This document shows positions 30,384-38,576 of a DNA stretch of 57,054 bases, in pieces (position 1 is the stretch's first letter; each line of letters opens with the position of its first letter). The position numbers and the translations under genes are program-made. The stretch is from an uncultured Pelagibacteraceae bacterium (GTDB taxonomy: Bacteria; Pseudomonadota; Alphaproteobacteria; Pelagibacterales; Pelagibacteraceae): positions 1-57,054 of the forward strand of contig CACMNP010000004.1 in NCBI GenBank assembly GCA_902615045.1. Reading direction: 5' to 3'. Below the pieces are notes generated by a model. It was not told the DNA's origin and searched no databases. It saw only the letters and a list, made by a program, of their open reading frames with translations.

Positions 30384-31037
30384 TTGAAAAATAAGCTTTC
30401 TTTTTCAATCTTTGTATACTTTTTTATTTTAGTTTTTTTGGCATTAGGCACTTGGCAAATAGTTAGACTAAATTGGAAGCTTGATTTAATAAATTCAATC
30501 GACCAATCTTTAAAAAGTGATCCAGTAGAATTTAATGGAAGTAATCCAATTAACTTTAAAAAAATCAAATTTGAGGGAATATTAGATAATTCAAAAATAA
30601 TTTATTTATATTCTTTAAATGAAAAAGGAGAGCCAGGATTTGACATTGTAAATCCAGTTAGTATTAACAATAGAAGCTATTTAATAAATCGGGGTTGGGT
30701 TCCAAGAGATTTTAAATCTAAAAAGTATGTTTCAAATGAAAGTAAATTTGAGGGAGTTTTAAAATTAAAAAGCAAATTTAATTATTTCAAGCCAGATAAT
30801 GACGTAAATAAGAATTATTGGTTCACGCTTAAAGATGAAGATTTATTGACCTATACAGGTAAAGAATTTTCTCCATTCATTATCAACAATATTAGCAAGC
30901 AGGAAGGAACTTATCCTCAGTCAAAACAAATTGGAGCCAATATTTCAAACAATCACTTAAAGTACGCTCTTACATGGTTTTCATTAGCTGTTTCCATTTT
31001 TTTAATATATTTATATTTTAGAAAAAAAAATTACTGA
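30384..31037 (+). CDS. surf1: SURF1-family oxidase assembly protein
   Basis: 217 residues from a TTG start; no ATG occurs in the early part, so TTG is needed to include the first membrane helix (about 3-22, SFSIFVYFFILVFLALGTWQ). A second helix closes the protein (about 191-211). SURF1 binds heme a and helps insert it into the oxidase. GTWQIVRLNWK and YLINRGWVPRDF are family marks. Starts 6 bases after coxC; its last base is the first of thrC. Confidence 0.9.
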   Translation: MKNKLSFSIFVYFFILVFLALGTWQIVRLNWKLDLINSIDQSLKSDPVEFNGSNPINFKKIKFEGILDNSKIIYLYSLNEKGEPGFDIVNPVSINNRSYLINRGWVPRDFKSKKYVSNESKFEGVLKLKSKFNYFKPDNDVNKNYWFTLKDEDLLTYTGKEFSPFIINNISKQEGTYPQSKQIGANISNNHLKYALTWFSLAVSIFLIYLYFRKKNY

Positions 31038-32410
31038 TGGAATATATAAGCACTAGAAATAATTCAGATCATTTTTCATTTAAAAACGTATTTCTGAAAG
31101 GCTTAGCTGATGATGGAGGCCTTTTTGTGCCAAAGTCAATTAAACCATTTAGTAAAGATGAACTAAACAAACTAAGTAGTCTTAATTACAATGAATTAGC
31201 AGCCGAAATAATTTTCCCATTTATCGGCGATTTTATGACTAAGGAAGAGTTAATTTCTACAGTATCAAAATCTTACTCAAATTTTAGAGCAGAAGATGTT
31301 GTAAAAATCTCTGATTTAGGAAATTTAAAAGTCTTAGAACTCTATCATGGCCCAACTCTTGCTTTTAAAGATATTGCAATGCAATTAATAGGAAATTTCT
31401 ATCAATATCACTTAAGAAATGAGCAAAAAAAAATTAATATTATTGTAGCAACATCAGGAGACACAGGTGCAGCTGCTATTGATGCTTTAAAAGGCAAAAA
31501 GAATTTAAATGTTTTTGTATTACATCCAAATAACAGGATTTCACCAGTGCAAAGAAGACTGATGACAATCCATGAAGAAAAAAATGTATTCAATATTGCT
31601 ATTGAGGGAAATTTTGATGACTGTCAAAATCTGGTTAAAGCAATGTTTAATGATGAAAAATTTTCTAGCTCAATAAATATGTCAGGTGTTAATTCGATTA
31701 ATTGGGCAAGAATTGTTGCTCAAGCTGTTTATTATTTTTATGCTTATTTTAAAATAGGTAATGGACAGCCTTTGTCTTTTTCTGTTCCGACTGGAAATTT
31801 TGGAGATATTTATGCTGGTTATTTAGCAAAGAAACTCGGTCTTCCAATTGATAAACTTATTGTAGCTACAAACAAAAATGACATTCTTCATAGGGCAATT
31901 TCTGGTGGGGATTATTCTCAAAAGAAAGTTGAGGAAACAAATACTCCTAGTATGGATATCCAGATAGCAAGTAACTTTGAGAGACTTTTGTACGATGTCA
32001 AAGACTGCAATTCAGATGTTACAAAAGATGTGATGAGTAAAATAAAAAATAATACTTATCAAATCGATAATAGTGATTTAGATGAAATAAAAAAGAATTT
32101 TACATCTGAAATGTTAGATGAAAACGAAACTATCCAAATGATAAAAGATATAAATAAAGAATATAAAGTTGTAGTTGATCCACATACTGCAGTTGGAATT
32201 GGTGCTGCAAAAAAACTTAGATTAGAACAAAATTGTGTTGTTTTATCTACAGCACACCCATGTAAATTTCCAAAAGCAATAGAAGATGCAATCTCAAAAA
32301 CTGAAGAATTACCAGATAGTCTTAAATATGTTTATGATAGAGAAGAAAAATTTGAGGTTATTTCAAATGATATAAATAAAGTTAAAGAATATGTAATAGA
32401 CTCAATATGA
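31037..32410 (+). CDS. thrC: Threonine synthase
   Basis: 457 residues, PLP enzyme turning O-phosphohomoserine into threonine. The PLP lysine lies in GPTLAFKDIAMQ (about residues 98-109), with ATSGDTGAAA (phosphate loop, about 138-147) and NWARIVAQAVYY further on. thrC behind the cox/surf1 genes is usual in alphaproteobacteria. The matching homoserine kinase (thrB) is 2 kb away on the other strand. Overlaps the peroxiredoxin start as ATGA. Confidence 0.96.
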   Translation: MEYISTRNNSDHFSFKNVFLKGLADDGGLFVPKSIKPFSKDELNKLSSLNYNELAAEIIFPFIGDFMTKEELISTVSKSYSNFRAEDVVKISDLGNLKVLELYHGPTLAFKDIAMQLIGNFYQYHLRNEQKKINIIVATSGDTGAAAIDALKGKKNLNVFVLHPNNRISPVQRRLMTIHEEKNVFNIAIEGNFDDCQNLVKAMFNDEKFSSSINMSGVNSINWARIVAQAVYYFYAYFKIGNGQPLSFSVPTGNFGDIYAGYLAKKLGLPIDKLIVATNKNDILHRAISGGDYSQKKVEETNTPSMDIQIASNFERLLYDVKDCNSDVTKDVMSKIKNNTYQIDNSDLDEIKKNFTSEMLDENETIQMIKDINKEYKVVVDPHTAVGIGAAKKLRLEQNCVVLSTAHPCKFPKAIEDAISKTEELPDSLKYVYDREEKFEVISNDINKVKEYVIDSI

Positions 32411-32898
32411 AATTAAAAATAAAAGATCAAATCCCTGATATAGAAATTTTTCATCTAATAGATGGTGAACCACAAACTAGCAAAATTAGAGATATTTTAG
32501 GAAATGGTAAAGTTATTTTATTTGGATTACCAGGCGCCTTTACCTCAACTTGTTCAAAACTCCATCTTCCTGGATATGTTGCTAATGCAGATAAAATAAA
32601 AGCCAAAGGAATAGATAATATATTTTGTTTATCTGTGAATGATCCTTTTGTTATGAATGCTTGGGGAGAAGCAAACAATGCAGCAGGTAAAATTACAATG
32701 TTATCAGATCCGTATCTATTATTTACAAAAGCCATCGGTGCTGAAGTAGATAGAAATTCAAAAGGAATGGGTATCAGATCAAATCGTTACGCAATGGTTG
32801 TTGAAAATCTAGAAGTAATCAACATTCAGGTTGAAAAAGAGACAAAACAATGTGATTTATCTTCAGCAGATAGTATTCTAGAAATTATATTAAATTAA
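32407..32898 (+). CDS. Peroxiredoxin (Prx5 type)
   Basis: 163 residues. The peroxidatic Cys is C49 in LPGAFTSTCSKLHLPGY, the PGAFT/S-x-TC box of the Prx5 group. It reduces H2O2 and organic peroxides in the cytoplasm. Further Cys residues in IFCLSVNDPF and KQCDLSS might resolve the sulfenic acid; which one, if any, is uncertain. Its 4-base overlap with thrC puts it last in the oxidase transcript, a plausible link between respiration and peroxide defence. Confidence 0.92.
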   Translation: MKLKIKDQIPDIEIFHLIDGEPQTSKIRDILGNGKVILFGLPGAFTSTCSKLHLPGYVANADKIKAKGIDNIFCLSVNDPFVMNAWGEANNAAGKITMLSDPYLLFTKAIGAEVDRNSKGMGIRSNRYAMVVENLEVINIQVEKETKQCDLSSADSILEIILN

Positions 32899-33004
32899 AG
32901 TTTCCGATTAGTAATTGATCTGATTAGACGATATTATTATTAGAAAATACAATTTCACTTAAAACTAAATGTTTTTCTTACGATGTTTTTCTAATTTTTT
33001 GTGT

Positions 33005-33010
33005 TATATT
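33005..33010 (+). promoter_or_regulatory. Candidate -10 box for a leaderless small lipoprotein mRNA
   Basis: TATATT lies 5 bases before the ATG at 33016, so transcription would begin at or near the start codon. No good -35 at 17 bases is visible and no Shine-Dalgarno is present. The rest of the 117-base gap after the peroxiredoxin gene shows no hairpin or other clear signal. Confidence 0.3.
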
Positions 33011-33015
33011 AATTA

Positions 33016-33243
33016 ATGAAAAAAATATTAGCGCTTTTAGCTCTTAGCGTAATGTTAAAGAGTTGCGCACCTGTTCTAGATGCCGGATCTCCTGGTACCG
33101 CAATTATTAATAATTGTATGATTGATAATCAAGCTGAAGCATTAGCATTAGCTCAACAACATTGTCAGAAATTTGGAAGAAATGCCGTTAAAATACCGGA
33201 TGATAGACCAGACGGAATTTGCACCTATGAGTGCAAGGAATAA
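33016..33243 (+). CDS. Small lipoprotein of unknown function
   Basis: 75 residues. The N-terminus MKKILALLALSVMLKSC is a lipoprotein signal with the lipobox LKSC (Cys17 lipidated). The mature part is about 58 residues with four more Cys (NNCMID, QHCQKF, GICTYECKE), an even number that could form two disulfides. No known family recognised. It stands alone between the peroxiredoxin and convergent rnhA. Confidence 0.72.
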   Translation: MKKILALLALSVMLKSCAPVLDAGSPGTAIINNCMIDNQAEALALAQQHCQKFGRNAVKIPDDRPDGICTYECKE

Positions 33244-33286
33244 ACTTAATTATTGAGTTGCCCTGATTTAACTTAGGTACTATTTA

Positions 33287-33709
33287 TTATAAGACTGCAG
33301 AATTTCGTGCTAGCAAATCTACTTCATTATTAAGTTTATCTGTTGAATGTCCCTTTACCCAGCTCCATTTAATTTCAAAAGTATTTGATAGGTTATCTAA
33401 TTCAGTCCAAAGTTCTTTATTCTTAACTTCTTTTTTATTTGCTGTTTTCCAACCATTTTTTTTCCAATTATGTATCCATTCAGTTATTCCAGATTTTACA
33501 TATTTAGAGTCTGTAAATATTTGAACTTTGCTTCCTTTTGGAATTTTTTTTAAAGCTTTAATGGGGGCAAGTAATTCCATTTGATTATTTGTTGTTTCTT
33601 TTTTGCTTCCTTTAATTTGAGTTTTCTTTCCATTTTCAATAATAATTGCAGCCCAACCACCATTTCCTGGATTTCCAATGCATGAACCATCTGTATAGAT
33701 TTTAATCAT
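33287..33709 (-). CDS. rnhA: Ribonuclease HI
   Basis: 140 residues from the ATG at 33709 (a TTG one codon earlier is also possible). It degrades RNA in RNA-DNA hybrids. Active site residues are in IYTDGSCIGNPGNGGWA (first Asp), TNNQMELLAPIKAL (Glu), QIFTDSKYVKSGI (Asp) and NNEVDLLARNSA near the end (Asp). Standard length. Last gene of the minus-strand run; its ATG shares a base with the thrB stop (TGATG). Confidence 0.95.
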   Translation of the reverse strand: MIKIYTDGSCIGNPGNGGWAAIIIENGKKTQIKGSKKETTNNQMELLAPIKALKKIPKGSKVQIFTDSKYVKSGITEWIHNWKKNGWKTANKKEVKNKELWTELDNLSNTFEIKWSWVKGHSTDKLNNEVDLLARNSAVL

Positions 33710-34674
33710 CAAGAATAATCCTTAAATGAACTTAGATTTCTATGAAAGTTTAATTTATCTATATACTCTCTTGGATCTTTAATCTTAATGATAGCTTGTT
33801 TAGGAGTGTTTAAATAATCATAGGATCTAGTCAAAAGATATCTTAAAGCCGATCCTCTACATAATGTATTTAAATTTTTTTTTTCGATTTCACTTAATTT
33901 TCTAACAGATTGGTAGCCGTTTAATAAATTTGAAGATCTTTTTTTATCTAATACAAATTTTCTATTTTTCTTTTTAAAGCATAAAGCATTAATGCAAGTT
34001 GCTAATTCATAAGATAGAAAATCATTAGCTGAAAAATAAAAATCTATAAATCCATGAAATTTACCTTTATTGAAAAAAATATTATCAATAAATAGATCGC
34101 TATGAATTATTCCATTTGGCATTTTTTTAGGCCATTTTCTTTTGATATCTTTTAAATCATCTTTCATTAAATTTTTTAGGTTTTTTGATAATTTATTAAT
34201 TTTATTGTCTATTTTATTCAGAATTGATCCCCATGAATTAACCGATAGAGAATTTTTTCTATATAATTTTAATTTTTTTGAAGCCTCATGAAGTAGTGCA
34301 GCATTTTTTCCAACTATAAAACAATCTTTACTATTTAGTTGATCTTTATCTTTTCCCTCTAAGAAACTGACAATACAAGCTTTCTTATTTTTTAAACTAA
34401 ATAAATATTTACCTTTCTTGTCTTTTATAGGAACTGGACATTTTACTTTTAGTCTAGATAGACCAGACATAAGATTTACAAAAAATGGAAGATCCTTTTT
34501 CTGAACTCTTTTTTCGTAAATAGTTAAAATATATTTATTTTTCTGTGTCTTCAAAAGAAAGTTGGTATTTTCGATACCTTTTTTTATACCTGAATAATTT
34601 ATAATTTTCCCTATATTATATTTCTTCTCAATAAATTTTATCTGCTTATTATTAATTTTAGTATAAACAGCCAT
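33709..34674 (-). CDS. thrB: Homoserine kinase (ThrB, aminoglycoside phosphotransferase fold)
   Basis: 321 residues. It phosphorylates homoserine for ThrC. The fold is that of choline/aminoglycoside kinases, as in other alphaproteobacterial ThrB: GIENTNFLLKT (nucleotide loop), GIIHSDLFIDNIFF (catalytic HxDxxxxN) and FHGFIDFYFSANDF (metal Asp). A related kinase could look similar, but the ispH-thrB-rnhA order is a known alphaproteobacterial one. It shares a base with ispH (TAATG). Confidence 0.92.
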   Translation of the reverse strand: MAVYTKINNKQIKFIEKKYNIGKIINYSGIKKGIENTNFLLKTQKNKYILTIYEKRVQKKDLPFFVNLMSGLSRLKVKCPVPIKDKKGKYLFSLKNKKACIVSFLEGKDKDQLNSKDCFIVGKNAALLHEASKKLKLYRKNSLSVNSWGSILNKIDNKINKLSKNLKNLMKDDLKDIKRKWPKKMPNGIIHSDLFIDNIFFNKGKFHGFIDFYFSANDFLSYELATCINALCFKKKNRKFVLDKKRSSNLLNGYQSVRKLSEIEKKNLNTLCRGSALRYLLTRSYDYLNTPKQAIIKIKDPREYIDKLNFHRNLSSFKDYS

Positions 34675-35618
34675 TAATTTAATTTTCCAGGAATTTTAAA
34701 AGTAATATTTTCTTTTACGATTTCTACTTCTTCTATGTTGATTGTAAATTGATCTTTTAACTCTGCTATAAACTTTTCAACAAGTATTTCTGGTGCTGAA
34801 GCACCTGAGGAGATTCCAATCGTATTACATCCTTTAATTTTATCTATAGGCACTGGACTTTCTGAATGTATTAACTCAGCAGAACTACAACCAGAGTTCT
34901 TAGCAACCTCAACTAATCTTACCGAGTTAGATGAATTCCTACTTCCAATTACAAAAAACATATCACATTTATCTGCTATTTCTTTTACTGCCGATTGTCT
35001 ATTTGTTGTTGCATAACATATGTCATCTTTTTTAGGCTCTTTAATATCTGGGAACCTAGATTTTAGAGCTGCAATAATATCTATGGTATCATCAACAGAG
35101 AGTGTTGTTTGAGTTATGAAAGATAGTTGTTTATTTGAGATATTTTCATACTTATTTGCATCCTCAATATTTTCTATTAAATCTATCGAACCTTTTGGCA
35201 ACTGACCCATAGTTCCTATGACTTCTGGATGGTTTTTGTGTCCTATTAATAATATATGATGACCTTGTTTATTTAAATTTTCTGCTTCTCTATGAACTTT
35301 AGATACTAGAGGACACGTTGCATCTACAAACATCATATTTAAATTGGAAGCTTCCTCTGGAACAGATTTTGGCACTCCATGTGCTGAGAATATAACTGGT
35401 CTAGACTTATCTTTGATTTCATCTAATTCTTCAACAAATATCGCTCCTATTTTTTTTAAACTTTCTACAACATGTTTGTTATGTACAATTTCGTGTCTCA
35501 CATAAACTGGAGCACCAAATTTATCTATACTTTTTTTTACAATTTCAATTGCTCTATCAACTCCTGCACAAAATCCTCTTGGTGCAGCTAAATAAATTTT
35601 TAAATTTTTGTTACTCAT
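34674..35618 (-). CDS. ispH: 4-hydroxy-3-methylbut-2-enyl diphosphate reductase
   Basis: 314 residues from the ATG at 35618. It is the last enzyme of the MEP pathway, making IPP and DMAPP with a 4Fe-4S cluster. The three cluster Cys are in APRGFCAGVDRAIE, VDATCPLVSKV and GCNTIGISSGASAP. An ATG two codons upstream (35624) is in frame, but AAGGA at 35624-35628 is 5 bases before 35618 and would overlap the upstream ATG, so 35618 is preferred. It overlaps the 56-residue gene by 8 bases, right behind the retinal genes that need its product. Confidence 0.96.
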   Translation of the reverse strand: MSNKNLKIYLAAPRGFCAGVDRAIEIVKKSIDKFGAPVYVRHEIVHNKHVVESLKKIGAIFVEELDEIKDKSRPVIFSAHGVPKSVPEEASNLNMMFVDATCPLVSKVHREAENLNKQGHHILLIGHKNHPEVIGTMGQLPKGSIDLIENIEDANKYENISNKQLSFITQTTLSVDDTIDIIAALKSRFPDIKEPKKDDICYATTNRQSAVKEIADKCDMFFVIGSRNSSNSVRLVEVAKNSGCSSAELIHSESPVPIDKIKGCNTIGISSGASAPEILVEKFIAELKDQFTINIEEVEIVKENITFKIPGKLN

Positions 35619-35781
35619 TTTCATCCTTTTTAAAAAATGGAATTAAAAATATTATACAAGCAATAAAAAAAAACAGGCTTCCGAACATAGCCCAAAAACT
35701 TCCTACACTTGAGATGATGAAACCAATTGAAGATATAATGAACAATATCCACCCAATTAGATTTATAGTTTTATTTTTCAT
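35611..35781 (-). CDS. 56-residue two-helix membrane protein between blh and ispH
   Basis: An open frame of 56 codons. Short basic N-terminus (MKNKT), two adjacent hydrophobic helices (about residues 6-28, INLIGWILFIISSIGFIISS, and 30-49, FWAMFGSLFFFIACIIFLIP) and a charged end FFKKDENE. Its ATG overlaps the blh TGA by 4 bases; its TAA lies 8 bases into ispH. Such two-sided coupling and clean membrane topology argue for a real gene. The family is not recognised; there is a faint likeness to YrhK-type small proteins. A role tied to retinal or rhodopsin membranes is only a guess from location. Confidence 0.75.
   Translation of the reverse strand: MKNKTINLIGWILFIISSIGFIISSVGSFWAMFGSLFFFIACIIFLIPFFKKDENE
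35624..35628 (-). promoter_or_regulatory. Shine-Dalgarno that decides the ispH start
   Basis: AAGGA on the minus strand with five bases to the ATG at 35618. It lies within the last codons of the 56-residue membrane protein gene, so ribosomes ending there could restart directly on ispH. Confidence 0.6.
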
Positions 35782-36671
35782 TTTTTTTCTACCATGAATT
35801 CAAGTAAAATATGAGGAAAGGTCAATGAAGCCAATCCAACAAATATTATTTTAATAATACTTTCATCTATACCAAATTTTTCTGAAATAAAATAAAAAAC
35901 TATTAAATACATTATTGCTGTAATTACTGTAAGTGGAATAATTTTTCGTAAAAAAATAGGAAATCCTTTCATCAAATTTTTATTTATTTCACTAATTAAA
36001 CTTAGTGAGTGTCTTATAGAATGAAGAAAGCAGAAATAAATTGTGAAAGCCAATATAGGGTTAAAAAAATAGTTTAAAATAATTATTGAAAAACTATCTA
36101 AAAAAAGAATTGATCTTAAATCAGTATTATTACCTCTATATATAAGAAAATTACTTAGCACTGATAATATAACTAAAGGAATTAAAAAATTATTTGCCAT
36201 AATATTTTCGTCTATTGAAAAATTTAACATTTTAAAAATTTCGATTGTCTCAGCTTTATGAAACAGTAAGGGTGCTGAAATAACTAATGATCCTTTAATG
36301 AAATAAAAAATTTCTAAAAAATTAGCATTTTTTGTTTCGATAAAGTCACTATCCTCTTTGCCAAAATGATATGCTGCAACTATTAAAAAAAGCGAAAGCA
36401 ACAATATTGGACTTAAAATCCAAATTAAAATAACAAAAATAGCAATACCTATATAAGTTATATAGAACACTTCTGTATTTTTAATTTTATAAATTTTTAA
36501 AAGTTTTTTACCCTTTTCATGATCCAGTGCACCGTGAGAGATACCAATTGTAAGAATTAAAAAAAAACTAAAAAGTATAAACGAATTATTCCTCAATACC
36601 TCAAAGGCAGAAAAAAAAATACAGATATTAAAAAAAATAATAGAATGAAAAAAATTTATTTTGTTGATCAT
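35778..36671 (-). CDS. blh: Brp/Blh-type beta-carotene 15,15'-dioxygenase
   Basis: 297 residues, about eight membrane helices. It splits beta-carotene into two retinals, the chromophore of proteorhodopsin. His-bearing segments expected for the iron site are all present: ISHGALDHEKGK (about 44-55), AAYHFGKEDSDF (about 98-109) and CFLHSIRHSLS (about 218-228). Its start shares a base with the crtY stop (TAATG). No rhodopsin gene is in this window, so opsin must be elsewhere if present. Confidence 0.93.
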   Translation of the reverse strand: MINKINFFHSIIFFNICIFFSAFEVLRNNSFILFSFFLILTIGISHGALDHEKGKKLLKIYKIKNTEVFYITYIGIAIFVILIWILSPILLLSLFLIVAAYHFGKEDSDFIETKNANFLEIFYFIKGSLVISAPLLFHKAETIEIFKMLNFSIDENIMANNFLIPLVILSVLSNFLIYRGNNTDLRSILFLDSFSIIILNYFFNPILAFTIYFCFLHSIRHSLSLISEINKNLMKGFPIFLRKIIPLTVITAIMYLIVFYFISEKFGIDESIIKIIFVGLASLTFPHILLEFMVEKK

Positions 36672-37738
36672 TATTTAAATACAGCTTTAATAAAAATCCA
36701 TTTTGGCATCTTTAATATAATGGATAAGTCCTCGAAAATATTACTTTTATTGGAAAGGAAATTTATTACTGTTTTTGACTTGCTTTTAAACATTTTGAAG
36801 AAAATATTTGGCATGATCTCTGGCTTTTCAGCTAGGACTTTCAAAAAAACATTATCTAAAAACTTATACTTACTTTTTATATTGAAAGCTCTAGTTTGGG
36901 CTATTTTATCAATGTTTTGGGTAATATATTCTGCTTGTTCTTGAATATTTAGGAAAGTATAGCCAGTACTTAAACGCGTCATACCACCAGCAGTTCCAAT
37001 ATTAATCGTATTTTTGTCGTTTTTAAATTTTGGATAAAATAATGGTATGGCCCCAACTTCTTTATAATTAATTTTATATTTTTTTAATTTTAAAGTGTTT
37101 TCGATGTAATCAGTAATTTGTTTATCATAATCTTTTTCACTATCATCGTCCATTTTTGAAAGCCACGTAGTTTCGATTAAAGCTGATTTTTTTGAATAGG
37201 GTAGTGTATAGAAAAAATGAACACTTTTTTTTTGATCACAATCAAAGTCCATTAAATTCATTATTTGATCATCAAAAAAATCTTTTTCGGTTTCAATCTC
37301 AACACCTTGAAAGTGTTGCCATAAATTAGAATCTTTATTATCAAGATTTGGCAAACTGTTAAATAAAATTGCGTTTTCTGTATTTACTTCACTAATATCT
37401 TTAAAGAATTGAATATTAGGATTTTTATTGATTTTATTTAAAATTTTTTTGTAGAATAGTCCACTATCAATACTTTCGTAAGGAGTTTCTTTACAATCTT
37501 TATATTCAACATTTCCTTTAAAATTGATTGTATAATCTTTCCATCTTTTTTTTACACAGTCATCAAACTTGTGAGGTACAGTTTTCCAATAAGACCAAGT
37601 TTTATCTCTTTTATATTCATCTCTTTTTTCAATAATTGCTAAAGTCTTATTTTTAAGTTTATCGTGATACTCTAACTCATAAGCCAATGTTAAACCTGCA
37701 CAGCCTCCTCCAATAATTATGTAATCAAAATCTTTCAT
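36671..37738 (-). CDS. crtY: Lycopene beta-cyclase (CrtY)
   Basis: 355 residues from the ATG at 37738 (a TTG start three codons earlier, 37747, is also open). It closes both ends of lycopene to give beta-carotene. FAD-binding N-terminus DYIIIGGGCAGLTLAYEL, then FFYTLPYSKKSALIETTWLS and GTAGGMTRLSTGYTFLNIQEQ, the CrtY-type marks. It overlaps crtB by 14 bases. Confidence 0.93.
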   Translation of the reverse strand: MKDFDYIIIGGGCAGLTLAYELEYHDKLKNKTLAIIEKRDEYKRDKTWSYWKTVPHKFDDCVKKRWKDYTINFKGNVEYKDCKETPYESIDSGLFYKKILNKINKNPNIQFFKDISEVNTENAILFNSLPNLDNKDSNLWQHFQGVEIETEKDFFDDQIMNLMDFDCDQKKSVHFFYTLPYSKKSALIETTWLSKMDDDSEKDYDKQITDYIENTLKLKKYKINYKEVGAIPLFYPKFKNDKNTINIGTAGGMTRLSTGYTFLNIQEQAEYITQNIDKIAQTRAFNIKSKYKFLDNVFLKVLAEKPEIMPNIFFKMFKSKSKTVINFLSNKSNIFEDLSIILKMPKWIFIKAVFK

Positions 37739-38576
37739 TATACTCAATATCTTGCATTATTATCTCATGTTCTTTTATTGTAAGTTTTTTATCTTCTTTT
37801 ACAAAATATAATTTAATTAAATCACCAATAGATAGCACTGTATGTAAGACTTTTCCCAAATTGTTTACATAAATTTTTCCTGATTTATTATAATTTTCTA
37901 AGTTTCCTTTTTTTAAGATTTCATTTCCAATTTGTCTATATACTCGTCTTGCAACCAAAATCGAAAATCTTAAAAAAAATGGAATTTTTTTAATTGATAT
38001 AAAAGAATTATTATAAAATTTGTCAGCGATTTTTAGAATTCTTTTAATTTCATCAAAATTCTTTTTTATATAAAACCTATTATTGCTTTCATCTTCAATA
38101 ACATCTCTTGAAATATTAGTTAATTGCATTGCAATACCTAAGTCAATCGCTCCTAAAAGTGCTGATCTTTCTTTGACATTTAAAATTTTTGCCATCATTA
38201 ATCCAACTGTTCCAGCCACTCTATATGAATAAACATATAGATCTTTGTCAGTGTTGATTTCTACTTTTGATTTTATATCGGCCTCGACGCCATCGAATAA
38301 ATCATCAATTATTTTTTGTGATATTCCAAATTTATCTATTAAAGCCCACATATTTTTAATTATTTGTTTATTTTCATTTTTTAATTTGAAATCTTCTTTG
38401 AAAGTATTGAAATTTTTTAATTTCGTATCAAGATCACCTTTTTCATCTGCTATATTGTCTATGTATCTGCAAAAATCGTACAAATTAGAGCAATCAGAGT
38501 AGACTTTTTTTGGTAAAAAGAAACCTGCCCAATTGAAAGATTTAGCGTATATCGACAAATAATTTTGTTCATTCAT
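37725..38576 (-). CDS. crtB: Phytoene synthase
   Basis: 283 residues. It joins two geranylgeranyl diphosphates into phytoene. First Asp-rich motif LYDFCRYIDNIADE (about 27-40; DxxxD kept), second motif AMQLTNISRDVIEDESNNRF (about 150-169). Start and stop overlap crtI and crtY. No crtE (GGPP synthase) occurs in the window; its product must come from a gene elsewhere. Confidence 0.94.
   Translation of the reverse strand: MNEQNYLSIYAKSFNWAGFFLPKKVYSDCSNLYDFCRYIDNIADEKGDLDTKLKNFNTFKEDFKLKNENKQIIKNMWALIDKFGISQKIIDDLFDGVEADIKSKVEINTDKDLYVYSYRVAGTVGLMMAKILNVKERSALLGAIDLGIAMQLTNISRDVIEDESNNRFYIKKNFDEIKRILKIADKFYNNSFISIKKIPFFLRFSILVARRVYRQIGNEILKKGNLENYNKSGKIYVNNLGKVLHTVLSIGDLIKLYFVKEDKKLTIKEHEIIMQDIEYNERF

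Noticed and set aside
35624-35624. Upstream ATG for ispH at 35624
   Set aside because: Its only ribosome site would overlap the start codon; AAGGA has proper spacing to the ATG at 35618.
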